Source: APNM01 sp040361335 (GTDB lineage Bacteria > Pseudomonadota > Gammaproteobacteria > Nevskiales > Salinisphaeraceae). Taken from it: a stretch of DNA of 64,000 nt. Every line of letters begins with the position of its first letter. Position 1 is the first letter of the stretch. Both the position numbers and the translations under genes were made by a program. Where the stretch lies: positions 62,001 through 126,000 of the forward strand of contig NZ_APNM01000002.1 of the NCBI RefSeq assembly GCF_040361335.1. The letters are read 5' to 3'. Under the pieces are notes generated by a model. That model saw only the letters and a list, made by a program, of their open reading frames with translations, was not told where the DNA came from and did not search any database. This document shows positions 17,136 to 29,811 of the stretch, one piece after another.

Positions 17136-17190
17136 GTAGGTCGGGATAAGCGAAGCGTTCCCGGCATGCCGGAAACGGACCTGTTGCTCC
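17136..17190. repeat. Dispersed GTAGGTCGGGATAAGCGAAGCG-type hairpin repeat
   Basis: Sequence beginning GTAGGTCGGGATAAGCGAAG and running through TTCCCGGCATGCCGGAAACG resembles the stretch at 61377-61435. It contains the small palindrome CCGGCATGCCGG. It lies between the convergent erpA and anmK genes, after a GGTGATTCGTGATTGAGG copy of another repeat at 17073-17090. Confidence 0.6.
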
Positions 17191-17268
17191 TTGCCCCGGC
17201 CCGCCTTGCCCTGTTCGAGGGATAGAGGCGGAATAAGGTAAAGGTGAAAGGAAGAGGGCTGCCCTCTT

Positions 17269-18414
17269 TCAATCCCCCCCTTTCAGCTTTCCCCTCGGAT
17301 CGTAAACGCCGCCCAGGACCACCGCCTCGCGCGCGCCGGTGACCGACGGCAGGTTGCCGGGCCGGCCCGCCAGTGTCCGCATGGCCAGCCAGGCGAAGGC
17401 GGCCGCCTCCACCCAGTCCGGCGGCACGCCGTAGTCGCCGGTGTCCGCGACCGGGCGCGGTGCCAGCAGGGCCTCCAGGCGTCGGCGCAGCACGGGGTTG
17501 CGGGCGCCGCCGCCGCATAGCAGGACCCGCTCGGCCCCGGCGCCGTATTCCTCCAGCGCCGTGGCCACGGTGCGTGCCGTGAGTTCGCACAACGTACGCT
17601 GCACATCCGCGGGATTGGGCGGGCGTCCCAGGCTCGCCAGACGGTTGTGGAGCCAGTTCAGGTGGAAGTGCTCGCGGCCGGTGCTCTTGGGCGGCGGCCG
17701 GTAGAAATAGGGGTCCTGGAGCATCAGGCTGAGCAAGCCTTCGTGGACTTCGCCGGAGGCGGCCCAGCGGCCGTCGGTGTCCTGCGGTTCGCCCAAGTGC
17801 TCGACGGCCCAGGTGTCGAGCAGCGCGTTGCCGGGACCGGTATCGAAACCGAGCACCTCCGCGGCCTCGTCGTCGCCATGGGCGGGTAGCAGGGTGAGGT
17901 TGGCGATGCCGCCGATATTCAGGATGGCGCGTCTCTCCGCGGGATGCCGGAATACCCACTGGTGGAACGCCGGCACCAGCGGCGCGCCCTGGCCGCCGGC
18001 GGCGATATCGCCGCCGCGCAGGTGGCCGACGGTGGGGATGCCGGTCCGTGCCGCGATCAAGGCGGGGTCGCCGATCTGCATGCTGAAAGGGTGTGGGGCA
18101 TCCGGCGCATGGTGCACGGTCTGGCCGTGACTGCCGATGCCGCGCACGGCCGCGGCCGGCGTGCCGCTGACCTTCAGCAGGGCCAGCGCCGCGTCCGCGA
18201 ACCAGTGTCCGACGCGCTGGTCGAGCTCGCCCAGCTTGGCGAGCGAGATGCCGGCGACGTCCTGGGAAAGCGCCAGCAGGTCGGCGCGCAGATCGTCCGC
18301 CGGCGGCTGTGCGTGCGTTGCCGTCAGGCGGGGTGATTCGGGATCGGACAAGTCCAGCAGCGCGGCGTCGACCGCGTCCATGCTGGTCCCGGATATCAGA
18401 CCGATATAGAGCAT
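17269..18414 (-). CDS. anmK: AnmK, anhydro-N-acetylmuramic acid kinase
   Basis: 381-residue sugar kinase that converts 1,6-anhydroMurNAc to MurNAc-6-phosphate in cell-wall recycling. The N-terminus MLYIGLISGTSMDAVDAALL is the AnmK signature, and VRGIGSHGQTVHH, ILNIGGIANLTLLP, GFDTGPGNALLD and LCGGGARNPVLRRRL are the expected ATPase/sugar-binding motifs. It works downstream of AmpD, encoded at 4.5 kb. It follows the M23 peptidase gene by 73 bp on the same strand, so co-transcription is likely. Confidence 0.95.
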   Translation of the reverse strand: MLYIGLISGTSMDAVDAALLDLSDPESPRLTATHAQPPADDLRADLLALSQDVAGISLAKLGELDQRVGHWFADAALALLKVSGTPAAAVRGIGSHGQTVHHAPDAPHPFSMQIGDPALIAARTGIPTVGHLRGGDIAAGGQGAPLVPAFHQWVFRHPAERRAILNIGGIANLTLLPAHGDDEAAEVLGFDTGPGNALLDTWAVEHLGEPQDTDGRWAASGEVHEGLLSLMLQDPYFYRPPPKSTGREHFHLNWLHNRLASLGRPPNPADVQRTLCELTARTVATALEEYGAGAERVLLCGGGARNPVLRRRLEALLAPRPVADTGDYGVPPDWVEAAAFAWLAMRTLAGRPGNLPSVTGAREAVVLGGVYDPRGKLKGGD

Positions 18415-18487
18415 GGCTGGAGGGTACGGGTGCTATGCCGACGAGGAAAGCGCGACGTTCCCCCGATCCGCTCTGGGGCGCTCCGGA

Positions 18488-19927
18488 TTATTCGACGTTC
18501 TCGGCGTCGCTGTCCTGCGCCGCGAGTTGGGTGCGCCCGAGCGCGTCGAGCTGCGCCAGCAGGGGCTGGGCCTGCTCCCGGAAATCGGCCATGTGCTTCT
18601 CCGGCAGTGGCTCGGCCTCCGGCAGGTCCACCGTCTCCGGGTTGCGGGGGTGCCCGTGCACGCGGAATTCGTAATGCAGGTGCGGTCCGGTGGCCAGCCC
18701 GCTCATGCCGACATAGCCGATGACTTGACCCTGTTGTACCCGGCTGCCCACGCCCAGTCCCGAGGCGAAACGCGACATGTGCGCGTAACGCGTCGTATAG
18801 CGCGAGCTGTGCTTGATCTCGATCACGTTGCCGTAACCGCCGCGGCGACCACGGAACACGATGCGGCCGTTGCCGGTCGCCTTGATCGGCGTCCCCGAGG
18901 GGGCGGCGTAATCGGTGCCCTCGTGCGCCCGGATGCGATTGAGGACGGGATGCTTGCGACGCAGGTTGAAGTGCGAGCTGATCCGGAACTGGTCGAGCGG
19001 CGTGCGGATGAAGGCCTTCTTCATCGCCTTGCCGTCCGGCGCGTAATAGTCGCCCTGGCCCTCGGCGTCGGTGTAGCGCAGTGCGCGCAGTTCGCGGCCC
19101 CGATTCACGAATTCCGCGGCCAGAATCTTGCCGTCGCCGATCTTTTCGCCGTCGCGATAGAGTTCGTCGTAGACCACCACGAAGCGGTCGCCGGCGCGGA
19201 TGTCGAGCACGAAATCGATATCCCAGCCGAAGATATAGGCCAGGTCCATGATCAGCTTGTCCGACAGGCCGGCCTCCAGCGCGTCCACGTAGAAACTGGT
19301 ATCGATGCGGCCGGAGGCATAGGCGGTGCGATGCTCGACGTCGGCGGCCACGATCTCGGCGGTATAGCCCTCGCCTTTCTCGGAGGCACGCACTTCCAGG
19401 GTGCGGATGGCATCCAGCGGATAGTCCAGCGCCAGGACATGGCCGCTGTCATCGGCGTCCACGAGCAGGGTGTCGCCGGCCCGCAGGCCGCGCGTGAAAC
19501 GCGTGCCGTGCTCGTCCAGGTGGGCGATGGCCAGCGAATCCTTGTATGACAGGCCGTGACGCTGGAAGGCCAGCGACAGGGTGTCGCCCCGCTGGATATC
19601 GACCTCGGTCCAGTCACGGGCCGGCGAGTTCGTGCCGTCCGTCGACGCGGCGGCGCCGGAGAACCGCTCCGAGAGGGATGCCACGGTCTGGGCGTTGGGC
19701 GCGCCGGCGTCCGCGAGAGGCGCGTTCGCGGGGCTGTCCGGCAGCAGGATGCTCTCGGTGAGCAGGGCCGCCCGGCGTTCGGCTTCCACGCCGGTGCCGC
19801 CCGGCCCGGTCAGGCTGACCGCGCCGACGACCAGCGGCACCGCGAGTCCCAATCCGACCCAGCGCCAGCCGCCGCGCGGCGACGGCTTGTCCTGGAGCCA
19901 TATATAATCGTTGCCTATCCTGCTCAT
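18488..19927 (-). CDS. M23-family peptidoglycan DD-metalloendopeptidase (MepM-like)
   Basis: 479-residue envelope peptidase. A membrane anchor or uncleaved signal (WVGLGLAVPLVVGAVSLTG, about residues 24-42) is followed by an OapA/LysM-like region (VDIQRGDTLSLAFQRHGLS), a mixed middle domain, and a C-terminal M23 (LytM) domain at about 320-440. Zinc ligands are visible in RAHEGTDY (HxxxD) and GPHLHYEF (HxH), so it should be catalytically active against peptide cross-links. ATG 19927 (MSRIGNDYIWLQ) is chosen because longer readings would overlap tyrS on the other strand. Divergent from tyrS, as in Pseudomonas. Confidence 0.92.
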   Translation of the reverse strand: MSRIGNDYIWLQDKPSPRGGWRWVGLGLAVPLVVGAVSLTGPGGTGVEAERRAALLTESILLPDSPANAPLADAGAPNAQTVASLSERFSGAAASTDGTNSPARDWTEVDIQRGDTLSLAFQRHGLSYKDSLAIAHLDEHGTRFTRGLRAGDTLLVDADDSGHVLALDYPLDAIRTLEVRASEKGEGYTAEIVAADVEHRTAYASGRIDTSFYVDALEAGLSDKLIMDLAYIFGWDIDFVLDIRAGDRFVVVYDELYRDGEKIGDGKILAAEFVNRGRELRALRYTDAEGQGDYYAPDGKAMKKAFIRTPLDQFRISSHFNLRRKHPVLNRIRAHEGTDYAAPSGTPIKATGNGRIVFRGRRGGYGNVIEIKHSSRYTTRYAHMSRFASGLGVGSRVQQGQVIGYVGMSGLATGPHLHYEFRVHGHPRNPETVDLPEAEPLPEKHMADFREQAQPLLAQLDALGRTQLAAQDSDAENVE

Positions 19928-20102
19928 GGCTGCGGGATTCCTGCGATCGCTTGCTGGTGCGCCCGGCGATTGCCGTCGCGGCGAGCCCCTGACGCTTAAA
20001 GAACCACAAAATCGGGCATTTAGCAAGGATTTTGCGGGTAGTATCTGAAACCAACGGCGCGCCGCCCGCGGGCGGCGCGGAGACGACGGGACCGAATCGA
20101 AC

Positions 20103-21305
20103 ATGCGCGACCAGCTAGCCGAGATACGCCGCGGGGCCGAGGAACTCATCCCGGAGGAGGAGTTCGAGGCCCGCTGGCGCGAGGCCGAGAAGAACGGCCG
20201 GCCCTTGCGGATCAAGGCCGGATTCGATCCCACCGCGCCCGACCTGCACCTGGGGCATACCGTGCTGCTCAACAAGATGCGCGCCTTCCAGGATTTCGGC
20301 CACGAGGTGATTTTCCTTATAGGGGACTTCACCGGGATGATCGGAGATCCCACCGGCAAGAACGTGACGCGCAAGCCGCTCACGCCCGAGGAGGTCACGG
20401 AGAACGCGCGCACGTACGAGGCCCAGATCTACAAGGTGCTGGACCCCGACCGCACCCGGCTGGAATTCAACTCCCGCTGGGTGAACGAGCTGACGCCCTC
20501 CGATTTCGTCAAGCTTGCCGCCAGCCACACGGTGGCCCGCATGCTGGAACGCGACGACTTCCACAAGCGGTATACCTCGGGCCAGGCGATCGCCATCCAC
20601 GAGTTCCTGTATCCGTTGATACAGGGGTATGACTCGGTGGCCCTGGAGGCCGACGTCGAGCTCGGCGGCACCGATCAGAAGTTCAACCTCCTGGTGGGGC
20701 GTCATTTACAGCACGTCTACGGGCAACGCCCGCAGCTCGTGCTGACCATGCCGCTGCTCGAGGGGCTGGACGGCGTCAACAAGATGTCGAAGTCGATGGA
20801 CAACTACGTCGGCATCGACGAGCCGCCGGACGAGCAGTTCGGCAAGTTGATGTCGATCTCCGACGATCTCATGTGGCGCTACTTCCAGCTCCTGTCCTTC
20901 GAGCCCATCGCCACAATCGAGGGCTACAAGCGCGAGGTCGCGGAAGGCGCCAACCCCCGGGACATCAAGTTCCGTCTGGCGCGCGAACTGGTGGCCCGTT
21001 TCCATGGCGACGCCGCCGCCCGTAAGGCACAGGAGGCGTTCGTCGCGCGTTTCCAGCGCGGCGCCCTGCCGGACGAGATGCCGGAGGAGACCGTGGAGGC
21101 CGGCCCGGAGGGCATACCGATCGCCGCGTTGCTGAAGGCGGCCGGGCTGACCAAGAGCAACGGCGAAGGCATGCGGCTGGTCAAGCAGGGGGCGGTGCGC
21201 GTGGAGCAGGACCGGGTCGAGGACCCGACCAAGACCCTGGCGGCCGGCTCGTCCTATATCGTCCAGGTGGGCAAGCGACGCATCGCCCGCGTCACCGTCG
21301 TATAG
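20103..21305 (+). CDS. tyrS: TyrS, tyrosyl-tRNA synthetase
   Basis: 400-residue class I aminoacyl-tRNA synthetase that charges tRNA-Tyr. The HIGH motif appears as DLHLGHTVLL and the KMSKS motif as VNKMSKSMDNYV. The spacing and GGTDQKFNLLVGRHLQ fit the longer TyrRS type found in Pseudomonas and relatives. The C-terminal about 65 residues are an S4 RNA-binding domain (GMRLVKQGAVRVEQDRVED). It lies 400 bp upstream of an rrn operon on the same strand. Confidence 0.97.
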   Translation: MRDQLAEIRRGAEELIPEEEFEARWREAEKNGRPLRIKAGFDPTAPDLHLGHTVLLNKMRAFQDFGHEVIFLIGDFTGMIGDPTGKNVTRKPLTPEEVTENARTYEAQIYKVLDPDRTRLEFNSRWVNELTPSDFVKLAASHTVARMLERDDFHKRYTSGQAIAIHEFLYPLIQGYDSVALEADVELGGTDQKFNLLVGRHLQHVYGQRPQLVLTMPLLEGLDGVNKMSKSMDNYVGIDEPPDEQFGKLMSISDDLMWRYFQLLSFEPIATIEGYKREVAEGANPRDIKFRLARELVARFHGDAAARKAQEAFVARFQRGALPDEMPEETVEAGPEGIPIAALLKAAGLTKSNGEGMRLVKQGAVRVEQDRVEDPTKTLAAGSSYIVQVGKRRIARVTVV

Positions 21306-21709
21306 GCAGACGGCGGGAGCGGCCCCGGCGTCCCGCCGGCGGGCGTCGGTGGTCGGCGCCCTCGTCACAGGGCCGGTCGGGGCAGTATCCGGGCCAGTGT
21401 TAGCGCAGTCGGCGGGGGACGCCGGGCGGGCCGGGAAGGCCGTATAGACGGCCATGACAGGGCTCGCGAAAAAAACTTCGCAAAAAGTTGTTGACACCCT
21501 GATTACGGCCCCTATAATACGCCCTCCGCAGCGGGGCACCGCCCCGCAAAACGCTCTTTAACAATACGGACAAGTGGCTTGTGTGGGTGCTCCGTCGGTC
21601 CTGGCGAAAGCCAACGACCCAACGAGCATCCTAAGCGTAACGCCTTACGAGGTGTTTGCTGGGAATCGCTCGCGCATGATCTTCGGATCGTGCACCAGTT
21701 TGTAGATAT
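21306..21709 (+). other. rrn leader region: upstream promoter DNA, boxA and 16S 5' processing stem
   Basis: No gene. After about 150 bp of GC-rich spacer come an A-rich UP-element-like tract (GCGAAAAAAACTTCGCAAAA, about 21468-21487), the rrn promoter, and a boxA antitermination site GCTCTTTAACAA at 21552-21563. The stretch 21569-21595 is complementary to 23278-23302 after the 16S gene and should form the RNase III processing stem. Confidence 0.8.
21491..21518 (+). promoter_or_regulatory. rrn P1 promoter
   Basis: A perfect -35 TTGACA (21491-21496) and perfect -10 TATAAT (21513-21518) are separated by 16 bp. An A/T-rich UP-element-like tract lies just upstream and a GC-rich ACGCCC discriminator just downstream, the arrangement expected for a growth-rate-regulated rRNA promoter. 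Confidence 0.93.
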
Positions 21710-23253
<1,544 letters not shown>

Positions 23254-23320
23254 AAGAGAATGCTTGAGCCTGCCGGCGGAGCATCCACACAAGTCACTTG
23301 TCTGTCGTAGAGCAACCCTT

Positions 23321-23397
23321 GGGCCTGTAGCTCAGCTGGTCAGAGCGCACCCCTGATAAGGGTGAGGTCGGAAGTTCAAATCTTCCCAGGCCCACCA
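23321..23397 (+). tRNA. ileT: tRNA-Ile (GAT)
   Basis: 77-nt tRNA starting GGGCCTGTAGCTCAGCTGGT and ending with an encoded CCA. The anticodon GAT is at 23355-23357 in the loop of a five-pair stem (CCCCT..AGGGG-like). It occupies the usual place after 16S in gammaproteobacterial rrn operons. Confidence 0.97.
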
Positions 23398-23400
23398 CTT

Positions 23401-23470
23401 ATCAGTGATTTGTGATCAGTGGCTCGTGATTGATGAAGACAGATCACGAATCACCAATCACGGGTCACGA
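23401..23470. repeat. Inverted GTGATT(C/T)GTGAT-type repeat between the two rrn tRNAs
   Basis: Two facing arms (GTGATTTGTGATCAGTG with CTCGTGATTGATG on the left; GATCACGAATCACC with AATCACGGGTCACG on the right) can fold back on each other. The same words recur at 11595-11650 and 17073-17090. Its presence inside an rRNA transcript implies it is tolerated in the processed spacer. Confidence 0.65.
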
Positions 23471-23475
23471 AAAAC

Positions 23476-23551
23476 GGGGCCATAGCTCAGCTGGGAGAGC
23501 ACCTGCTTTGCAAGCAGGGGGTCGGCGGTTCGATCCCGCCTGGCTCCACCA
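23476..23551 (+). tRNA. alaT: tRNA-Ala (TGC)
   Basis: 76-nt tRNA starting GGGGCCATAGCTCAGCTGGG and ending with an encoded CCA. The anticodon TGC is at 23509-23511. It is the second spacer tRNA of the rrn operon. Confidence 0.97.
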
Positions 23552-23865
23552 GCCGGTCCGGGTCGCAAAGCCCAGAGAAAGCGCCTGCATGCGCAGACGT
23601 TTCCTGTGGGCTTTGTCGATCAAAGCCACGCTCTTTAACAATTCGGAAGATCGCAATCGAACACTGTAGAACACAGTAATTGTCTAGGTTATTAGAGTGT
23701 TGCGAGTGCCGTATGATCAAGGGCACTCTCGGCAAGTGATTTGCGCTGAGACAAGGCGGCGATTGAGTGATGGAGGGAGCGTAGCAACGCTACGTGACCG
23801 ACAGAGCGATTGAGCCAACGCAGTATCAGCGTAAAGCACGCAGCCGAGAGCGTTTGAGGTTATAT
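23552..23865 (+). other. Pre-23S spacer with boxA and 23S processing stem
   Basis: No gene. A second boxA (GCTCTTTAACAATTCGG from about 23630) repeats the leader signal. The segment 23845-23870 (GAGAGCGTTTGAGGTTATATGG) pairs with 26749-26775 past the 23S end and should form the RNase III processing stem. Confidence 0.75.
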
Positions 23866-26753
<2,888 letters not shown>

Positions 26754-26887
26754 TATAACACTCAAGCGCTCTCGACCCGACAGCGTGTTCGTGTTCGGTC
26801 GCGATCTTTCGAATTCGAGGGGCGGTGATAGCTATCATCGCCGTGACGACGGTCCATCTGTTGTCGCATGCGTTCCTCGCGCCGATT

Positions 26888-27008
26888 TGCCTGGCGGCCA
26901 TAGCGAGCGGGAACCACCCGAACCCATTCCGAACTCGGAAGTGAAACCGCTCAGCGCCGATGGTAGTGCGGGGCTCTCCCCGTGCGAGAGTAGGTCACCG
27001 CCAGGCTC
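26888..27008 (+). rRNA. rrf: 5S ribosomal RNA
   Basis: About 121-nt 5S rRNA beginning TGCCTGGCGGCCATAGCGAG and ending ACCGCCAGGCTC, whose ends pair in the terminal stem. Internal blocks CCGAACTCGGAAGTGAAACC and GCGCCGATGGTAGTG match the family. Confidence 0.97.
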
Positions 27009-27017
27009 CTAACTTGA

Positions 27018-27050
27018 AAAGCCCCATGCATACGCATGGGGCTTTTTATT
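27018..27050 (+). terminator. rrn operon terminator
   Basis: A 10-bp perfect stem (AGCCCCATGC at 27020-27029 and GCATGGGGCT at 27034-27043) with a 4-nt loop is followed by TTTTATTT, 10 bp after 5S. Confidence 0.95.
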
Positions 27051-27201
27051 TGGTCTGGCGTGTGTTTTTATTACCGGTCTCCGGCCGCGCGCAATAAGCG
27101 CGCGGCGCTCGCGAGGGCGAAAGCGGTGCTTTCTTCGCCTGATTCCAGCAGGGTTTTTGATTGGTCTGGCGCTCTGTGACCATGATCCGGCTGATCGGTC
27201 A

Positions 27202-28266
27202 CTAGCCTACCTCGTCGTCCGATTCGGCTTCGCGAGTCTCGATCAGGACAACGGAGACGCCGCCGTCCTCGTCGCCCTCGTCGGGTTCTGCGTCTCCTGT
27301 GGGCGGCTCATCTTCGCCGTCGTTGGCCAGGCGGCTTATTTGGGTCCGGATGCGATTGGCGATACGCGCCGGGTCGTCCGAGAACGCGGGGATGATGCCC
27401 TCCGACAGCACGTAATTGAGAGGGCCGACGTGGTCGCCGCCGGCCCGGGTCTGGTGTTCGACACCGATGTTGCGGCGGTTGAACAGAAAGGTCTCGGCGC
27501 GCTCGATCAGGTCCCAGACGAGCTGACTCCAGCCGTCCGTTGCGTCCTCTCCGAGCCCGGTGAAGGGGCGTCCGTTGGCGCCCACCAGGAAGCGCACGAG
27601 TATGTCCGCGAACGAGTCGCGGGCATAGAGTCGCGACGTGGGCGGCCAGACGGCCATGCACCAGCTCCCCGGGATGCCCAGCGATCCCGACAGGCCGCTG
27701 ATCCGGCTGTCGTTGATCAGCAGATACTGGGCGCCGGGATGCCAGTTCTTGGGGCGTACGTCCCGTTGTTGACCGTTCAGACGCGGGCCGCTTCGTTCGT
27801 AACGGAAGGTCGGCCAGAAGCGGTACAACTCGAACTGCGCCCGGTCCCGTCCGGTGAGGGCCAGCGAGTCGCGGGAGAGTGTCTTGGCTTGCAGCAAAAG
27901 GGCGTTGCGCCGCAAGACGGAGCAATCCGGACCCGTGTGGAAATGGACGAAAAGGATATCGCCCAATTCGCAGACTTGATCCTGGCCGTTCTCGTCGTGC
28001 CGGACGATGGGGCTCTGGTGGCAGTAGACCGAGGAGACCGCCGCGGCGTAGTTCAGGTGTGCGATCGCATAGCGCAACGCCGCGGCGATATAGGGGGCGC
28101 TTTCCAGCGTGAGCATGGCCACGTAGTCGGGCTCCTCGGGGGCCTTTCGGGAGCGGACGTGCGTTTCATGCATCGCGACGCGGATGGCATGTTCGAAGGC
28201 GGCCTTCAGATTGCCGTACTGGTTCATGACGGCCGACACGAAGTGGCCTGACTTGGAATCGGGCAT
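27202..28266 (-). CDS. Unrecognised protein, possible PD-(D/E)XK-like fold
   Basis: 354-residue soluble protein that I cannot assign with confidence. Coding is supported by amino-acid composition and by an acidic low-complexity tail (about residues 318-354: DGEDEPP, DEGDEDGG, EAESDDEVG). No signal peptide or membrane helix. The block ELGDILFVHF followed about 20 residues later by ALLLQAKT (Asp103, Gln126, Lys128) resembles the D...(E/Q)xK core of PD-(D/E)XK nucleases, and a following QFELYRFWPTFRY segment looks like a recognition element. This is a pattern-level suggestion only. It is a stand-alone gene between the rrn terminator and an outer-membrane protein gene. The opposite-strand ORF over the same region is judged spurious. 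Confidence 0.6.
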   Translation of the reverse strand: MPDSKSGHFVSAVMNQYGNLKAAFEHAIRVAMHETHVRSRKAPEEPDYVAMLTLESAPYIAAALRYAIAHLNYAAAVSSVYCHQSPIVRHDENGQDQVCELGDILFVHFHTGPDCSVLRRNALLLQAKTLSRDSLALTGRDRAQFELYRFWPTFRYERSGPRLNGQQRDVRPKNWHPGAQYLLINDSRISGLSGSLGIPGSWCMAVWPPTSRLYARDSFADILVRFLVGANGRPFTGLGEDATDGWSQLVWDLIERAETFLFNRRNIGVEHQTRAGGDHVGPLNYVLSEGIIPAFSDDPARIANRIRTQISRLANDGEDEPPTGDAEPDEGDEDGGVSVVLIETREAESDDEVG

Positions 28267-28361
28267 GGATCGTCACCGTGGCTGCGTTCGCGGGCCGGTC
28301 GGCTGCGGCGCCGGACGTGCTCCGCCCCCTGCGTGACGGGGACGGAGCCGTCTGCCGGGGG

Positions 28362-28982
28362 TTATTCGACGTCGATTCGCAGACCGAGCCGTAGCTCGTT
28401 CTTGAGATCGATGTCCTGACCGTCGCTGTCCAGCTCGGTCATGCGGTAGCCGAGGTTGACGGACAGGAGATCGTTCACGGCGTACACGCTGCGGATCCCG
28501 TAGCGCATCCCGGAGGTGTCCCCGTTCAAGCTGTCGATATCGCCGTAATCCACGTATCCGATCGAGGGGTTGAGCTCCCACTGCGGCATGATCTGCCAGC
28601 GGGCGCCCGCGGTTACGCCGTAGCCGTCCCCCGAGTCGCCGTTTGTCTCCAGGTTCTCGTGGGTCAACAGCCCGTATAGGTCGAGTCCGGTATCCGGGTT
28701 GCCGATTGCATAGTGCATGCCCAGACCGGTGGAAAGTGTCCGAGCGCCTCCGAAGTCGTCCACGGAAAGGTTCTCGTAGGCGCTTCTGAAAAACAGGTGG
28801 TCGCCCAGTGCGACGGCTATCTCGACAGCCCAGCCGTCGTAATCGTGATCGCCCGAGACAAGCTCGGTCTCGGCTTCGCCGTCGGCGATCCAGTCGGCCT
28901 GGAGGTAGCTGTAATCGGGTGCGGCGTTCGTGGCGAACGGCCAGAGAACGGCCGTGGCGGCCGTGAGGGCCAGTTTTCTCAT
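28362..28982 (-). CDS. Small outer-membrane beta-barrel protein (YfaZ-like)
   Basis: 206-residue exported protein. MRKLALTAATAVLWPFATNA is a signal peptide. The mature part is a run of amphipathic strands (DGWAVEIAVALGDHLFFRSA, STGLGMHYAI, GYGVTAGARWQI, LLSVNLGYRMTEL) ending in NELRLGLRIDVE, which suggests an 8-strand barrel. Two ATG codons are adjacent; the second (28982) is preferred because GGGAG lies 6 nt before it and only 3 nt before the first. The longer frame upstream has no matching features. No substrate can be inferred. Confidence 0.75.
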   Translation of the reverse strand: MRKLALTAATAVLWPFATNAAPDYSYLQADWIADGEAETELVSGDHDYDGWAVEIAVALGDHLFFRSAYENLSVDDFGGARTLSTGLGMHYAIGNPDTGLDLYGLLTHENLETNGDSGDGYGVTAGARWQIMPQWELNPSIGYVDYGDIDSLNGDTSGMRYGIRSVYAVNDLLSVNLGYRMTELDSDGQDIDLKNELRLGLRIDVE

Positions 28983-29104
28983 CATGCACTCCCTTGCGTT
29001 TGTCGGGTGTCGTCCTTGAAGTGGGCGTGCGATGCCCGTTTCTTTATATAAGAACCCTTTTCCGTTTGCAATGTCGGACGCGCCATCCCGGTGCTCCGAC
29101 CGGA

Positions 29105-29722
29105 TTAGATCGAGTGGAGCGGCCCTCCTTTTGCGCTGCCGGCGGCCTGCTCTTGCAGTCGTTGCCACAGGTCGTCGTCGTTGTCCTCGAAGATATGGTT
29201 GGCTTTGGCGGGCACGATCAGCCAGTCGCCACGCCGTATCTCGTTTTCCAACTGGCCCGGCGCCCAGCCGGCATGGCCGGCGAAGATCCGCACGGCGTCG
29301 GGATCGGGGGAGGAGGCCAGGATCGCGTCGAACGCCGCCTGTGCGTGGGTGTAGACGACCTCGGGCAGGATCCGGCGCGAGCCGTGCTCGTTGCCCTCGG
29401 TACGGGCAAGCAGGGCGAGGCCTTGCATGCGGACCGGGCCGCCGAGATGCACCGGGTAGTCGTATGCCAACTCGTCGGCCCGGTTCGGCAGGGCGTCCGC
29501 GAGGGTCGCATCGCTCGGTCGGTTGAGCACCAGGCCGAGGGCGCCGCCGTCGTCGTGTTCGAGAACCAGGATCACCGCGCGGGCGAAGGCGGTTCCGGAC
29601 AGTTGCCGTTCGGCCACCAGGAGCGTGCCGCGCAACGAACTGTCGGCGGCGAGCGCGGGGGTGGCCGCGGCGAGTGCCAGCAGGCACGCCAGCGCCGTGA
29701 CGGGAACGCGCGGCAGAGTCAT
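29105..29722 (-). CDS. YqgE/AlgH (UPF0301) family protein with a signal peptide
   Basis: 205-residue member of the YqgE/AlgH family. Recognisable blocks are LRGTLLVAERQLSG, AVILVLEHDDGGALGLVLNRP, YPVHLGGPV and FAGHAGWAPGQLENEIRRGDW. Family members are normally cytoplasmic and start just before the first block. Here about 27 extra residues precede it (MTLPRVPVTALACLLALAAA plus TPALAAD), a near-ideal Sec signal peptide with an Ala-x-Ala site. The upstream in-frame codon at 29764 would only add residues before the signal. An exported paralogue with a changed role is likely; the canonical cytoplasmic copy would be elsewhere. Confidence 0.85.
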   Translation of the reverse strand: MTLPRVPVTALACLLALAAATPALAADSSLRGTLLVAERQLSGTAFARAVILVLEHDDGGALGLVLNRPSDATLADALPNRADELAYDYPVHLGGPVRMQGLALLARTEGNEHGSRRILPEVVYTHAQAAFDAILASSPDPDAVRIFAGHAGWAPGQLENEIRRGDWLIVPAKANHIFEDNDDDLWQRLQEQAAGSAKGGPLHSI

Positions 29723-29811
29723 ATCCGGTACCTGCGGTGCGACCGTGCCGTCACTGTGCGCCATGCCGCCGACGCGGGGCAAGCGTCGGGCGGCGGCGGC
29801 CGCGCGGGATA

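Noticed and set aside
20015..20044. Possible tyrS promoter with TAGTAT as -10
   Set aside because: No acceptable -35 hexamer is at 16-18 bp spacing, so it is not listed as a feature.
27114..27138. Hairpin GGCGAAAGC/GCTTTC after the rrn terminator
   Set aside because: The stem is short and bulged with no U-tract on the strand where a terminator would be needed.
27157..28251. 364-codon plus-strand open frame opposite the unassigned protein
   Set aside because: Composition is Gly/Asp/Arg-rich without domains, while the opposite strand has a plausible globular protein; treated as antisense noise.
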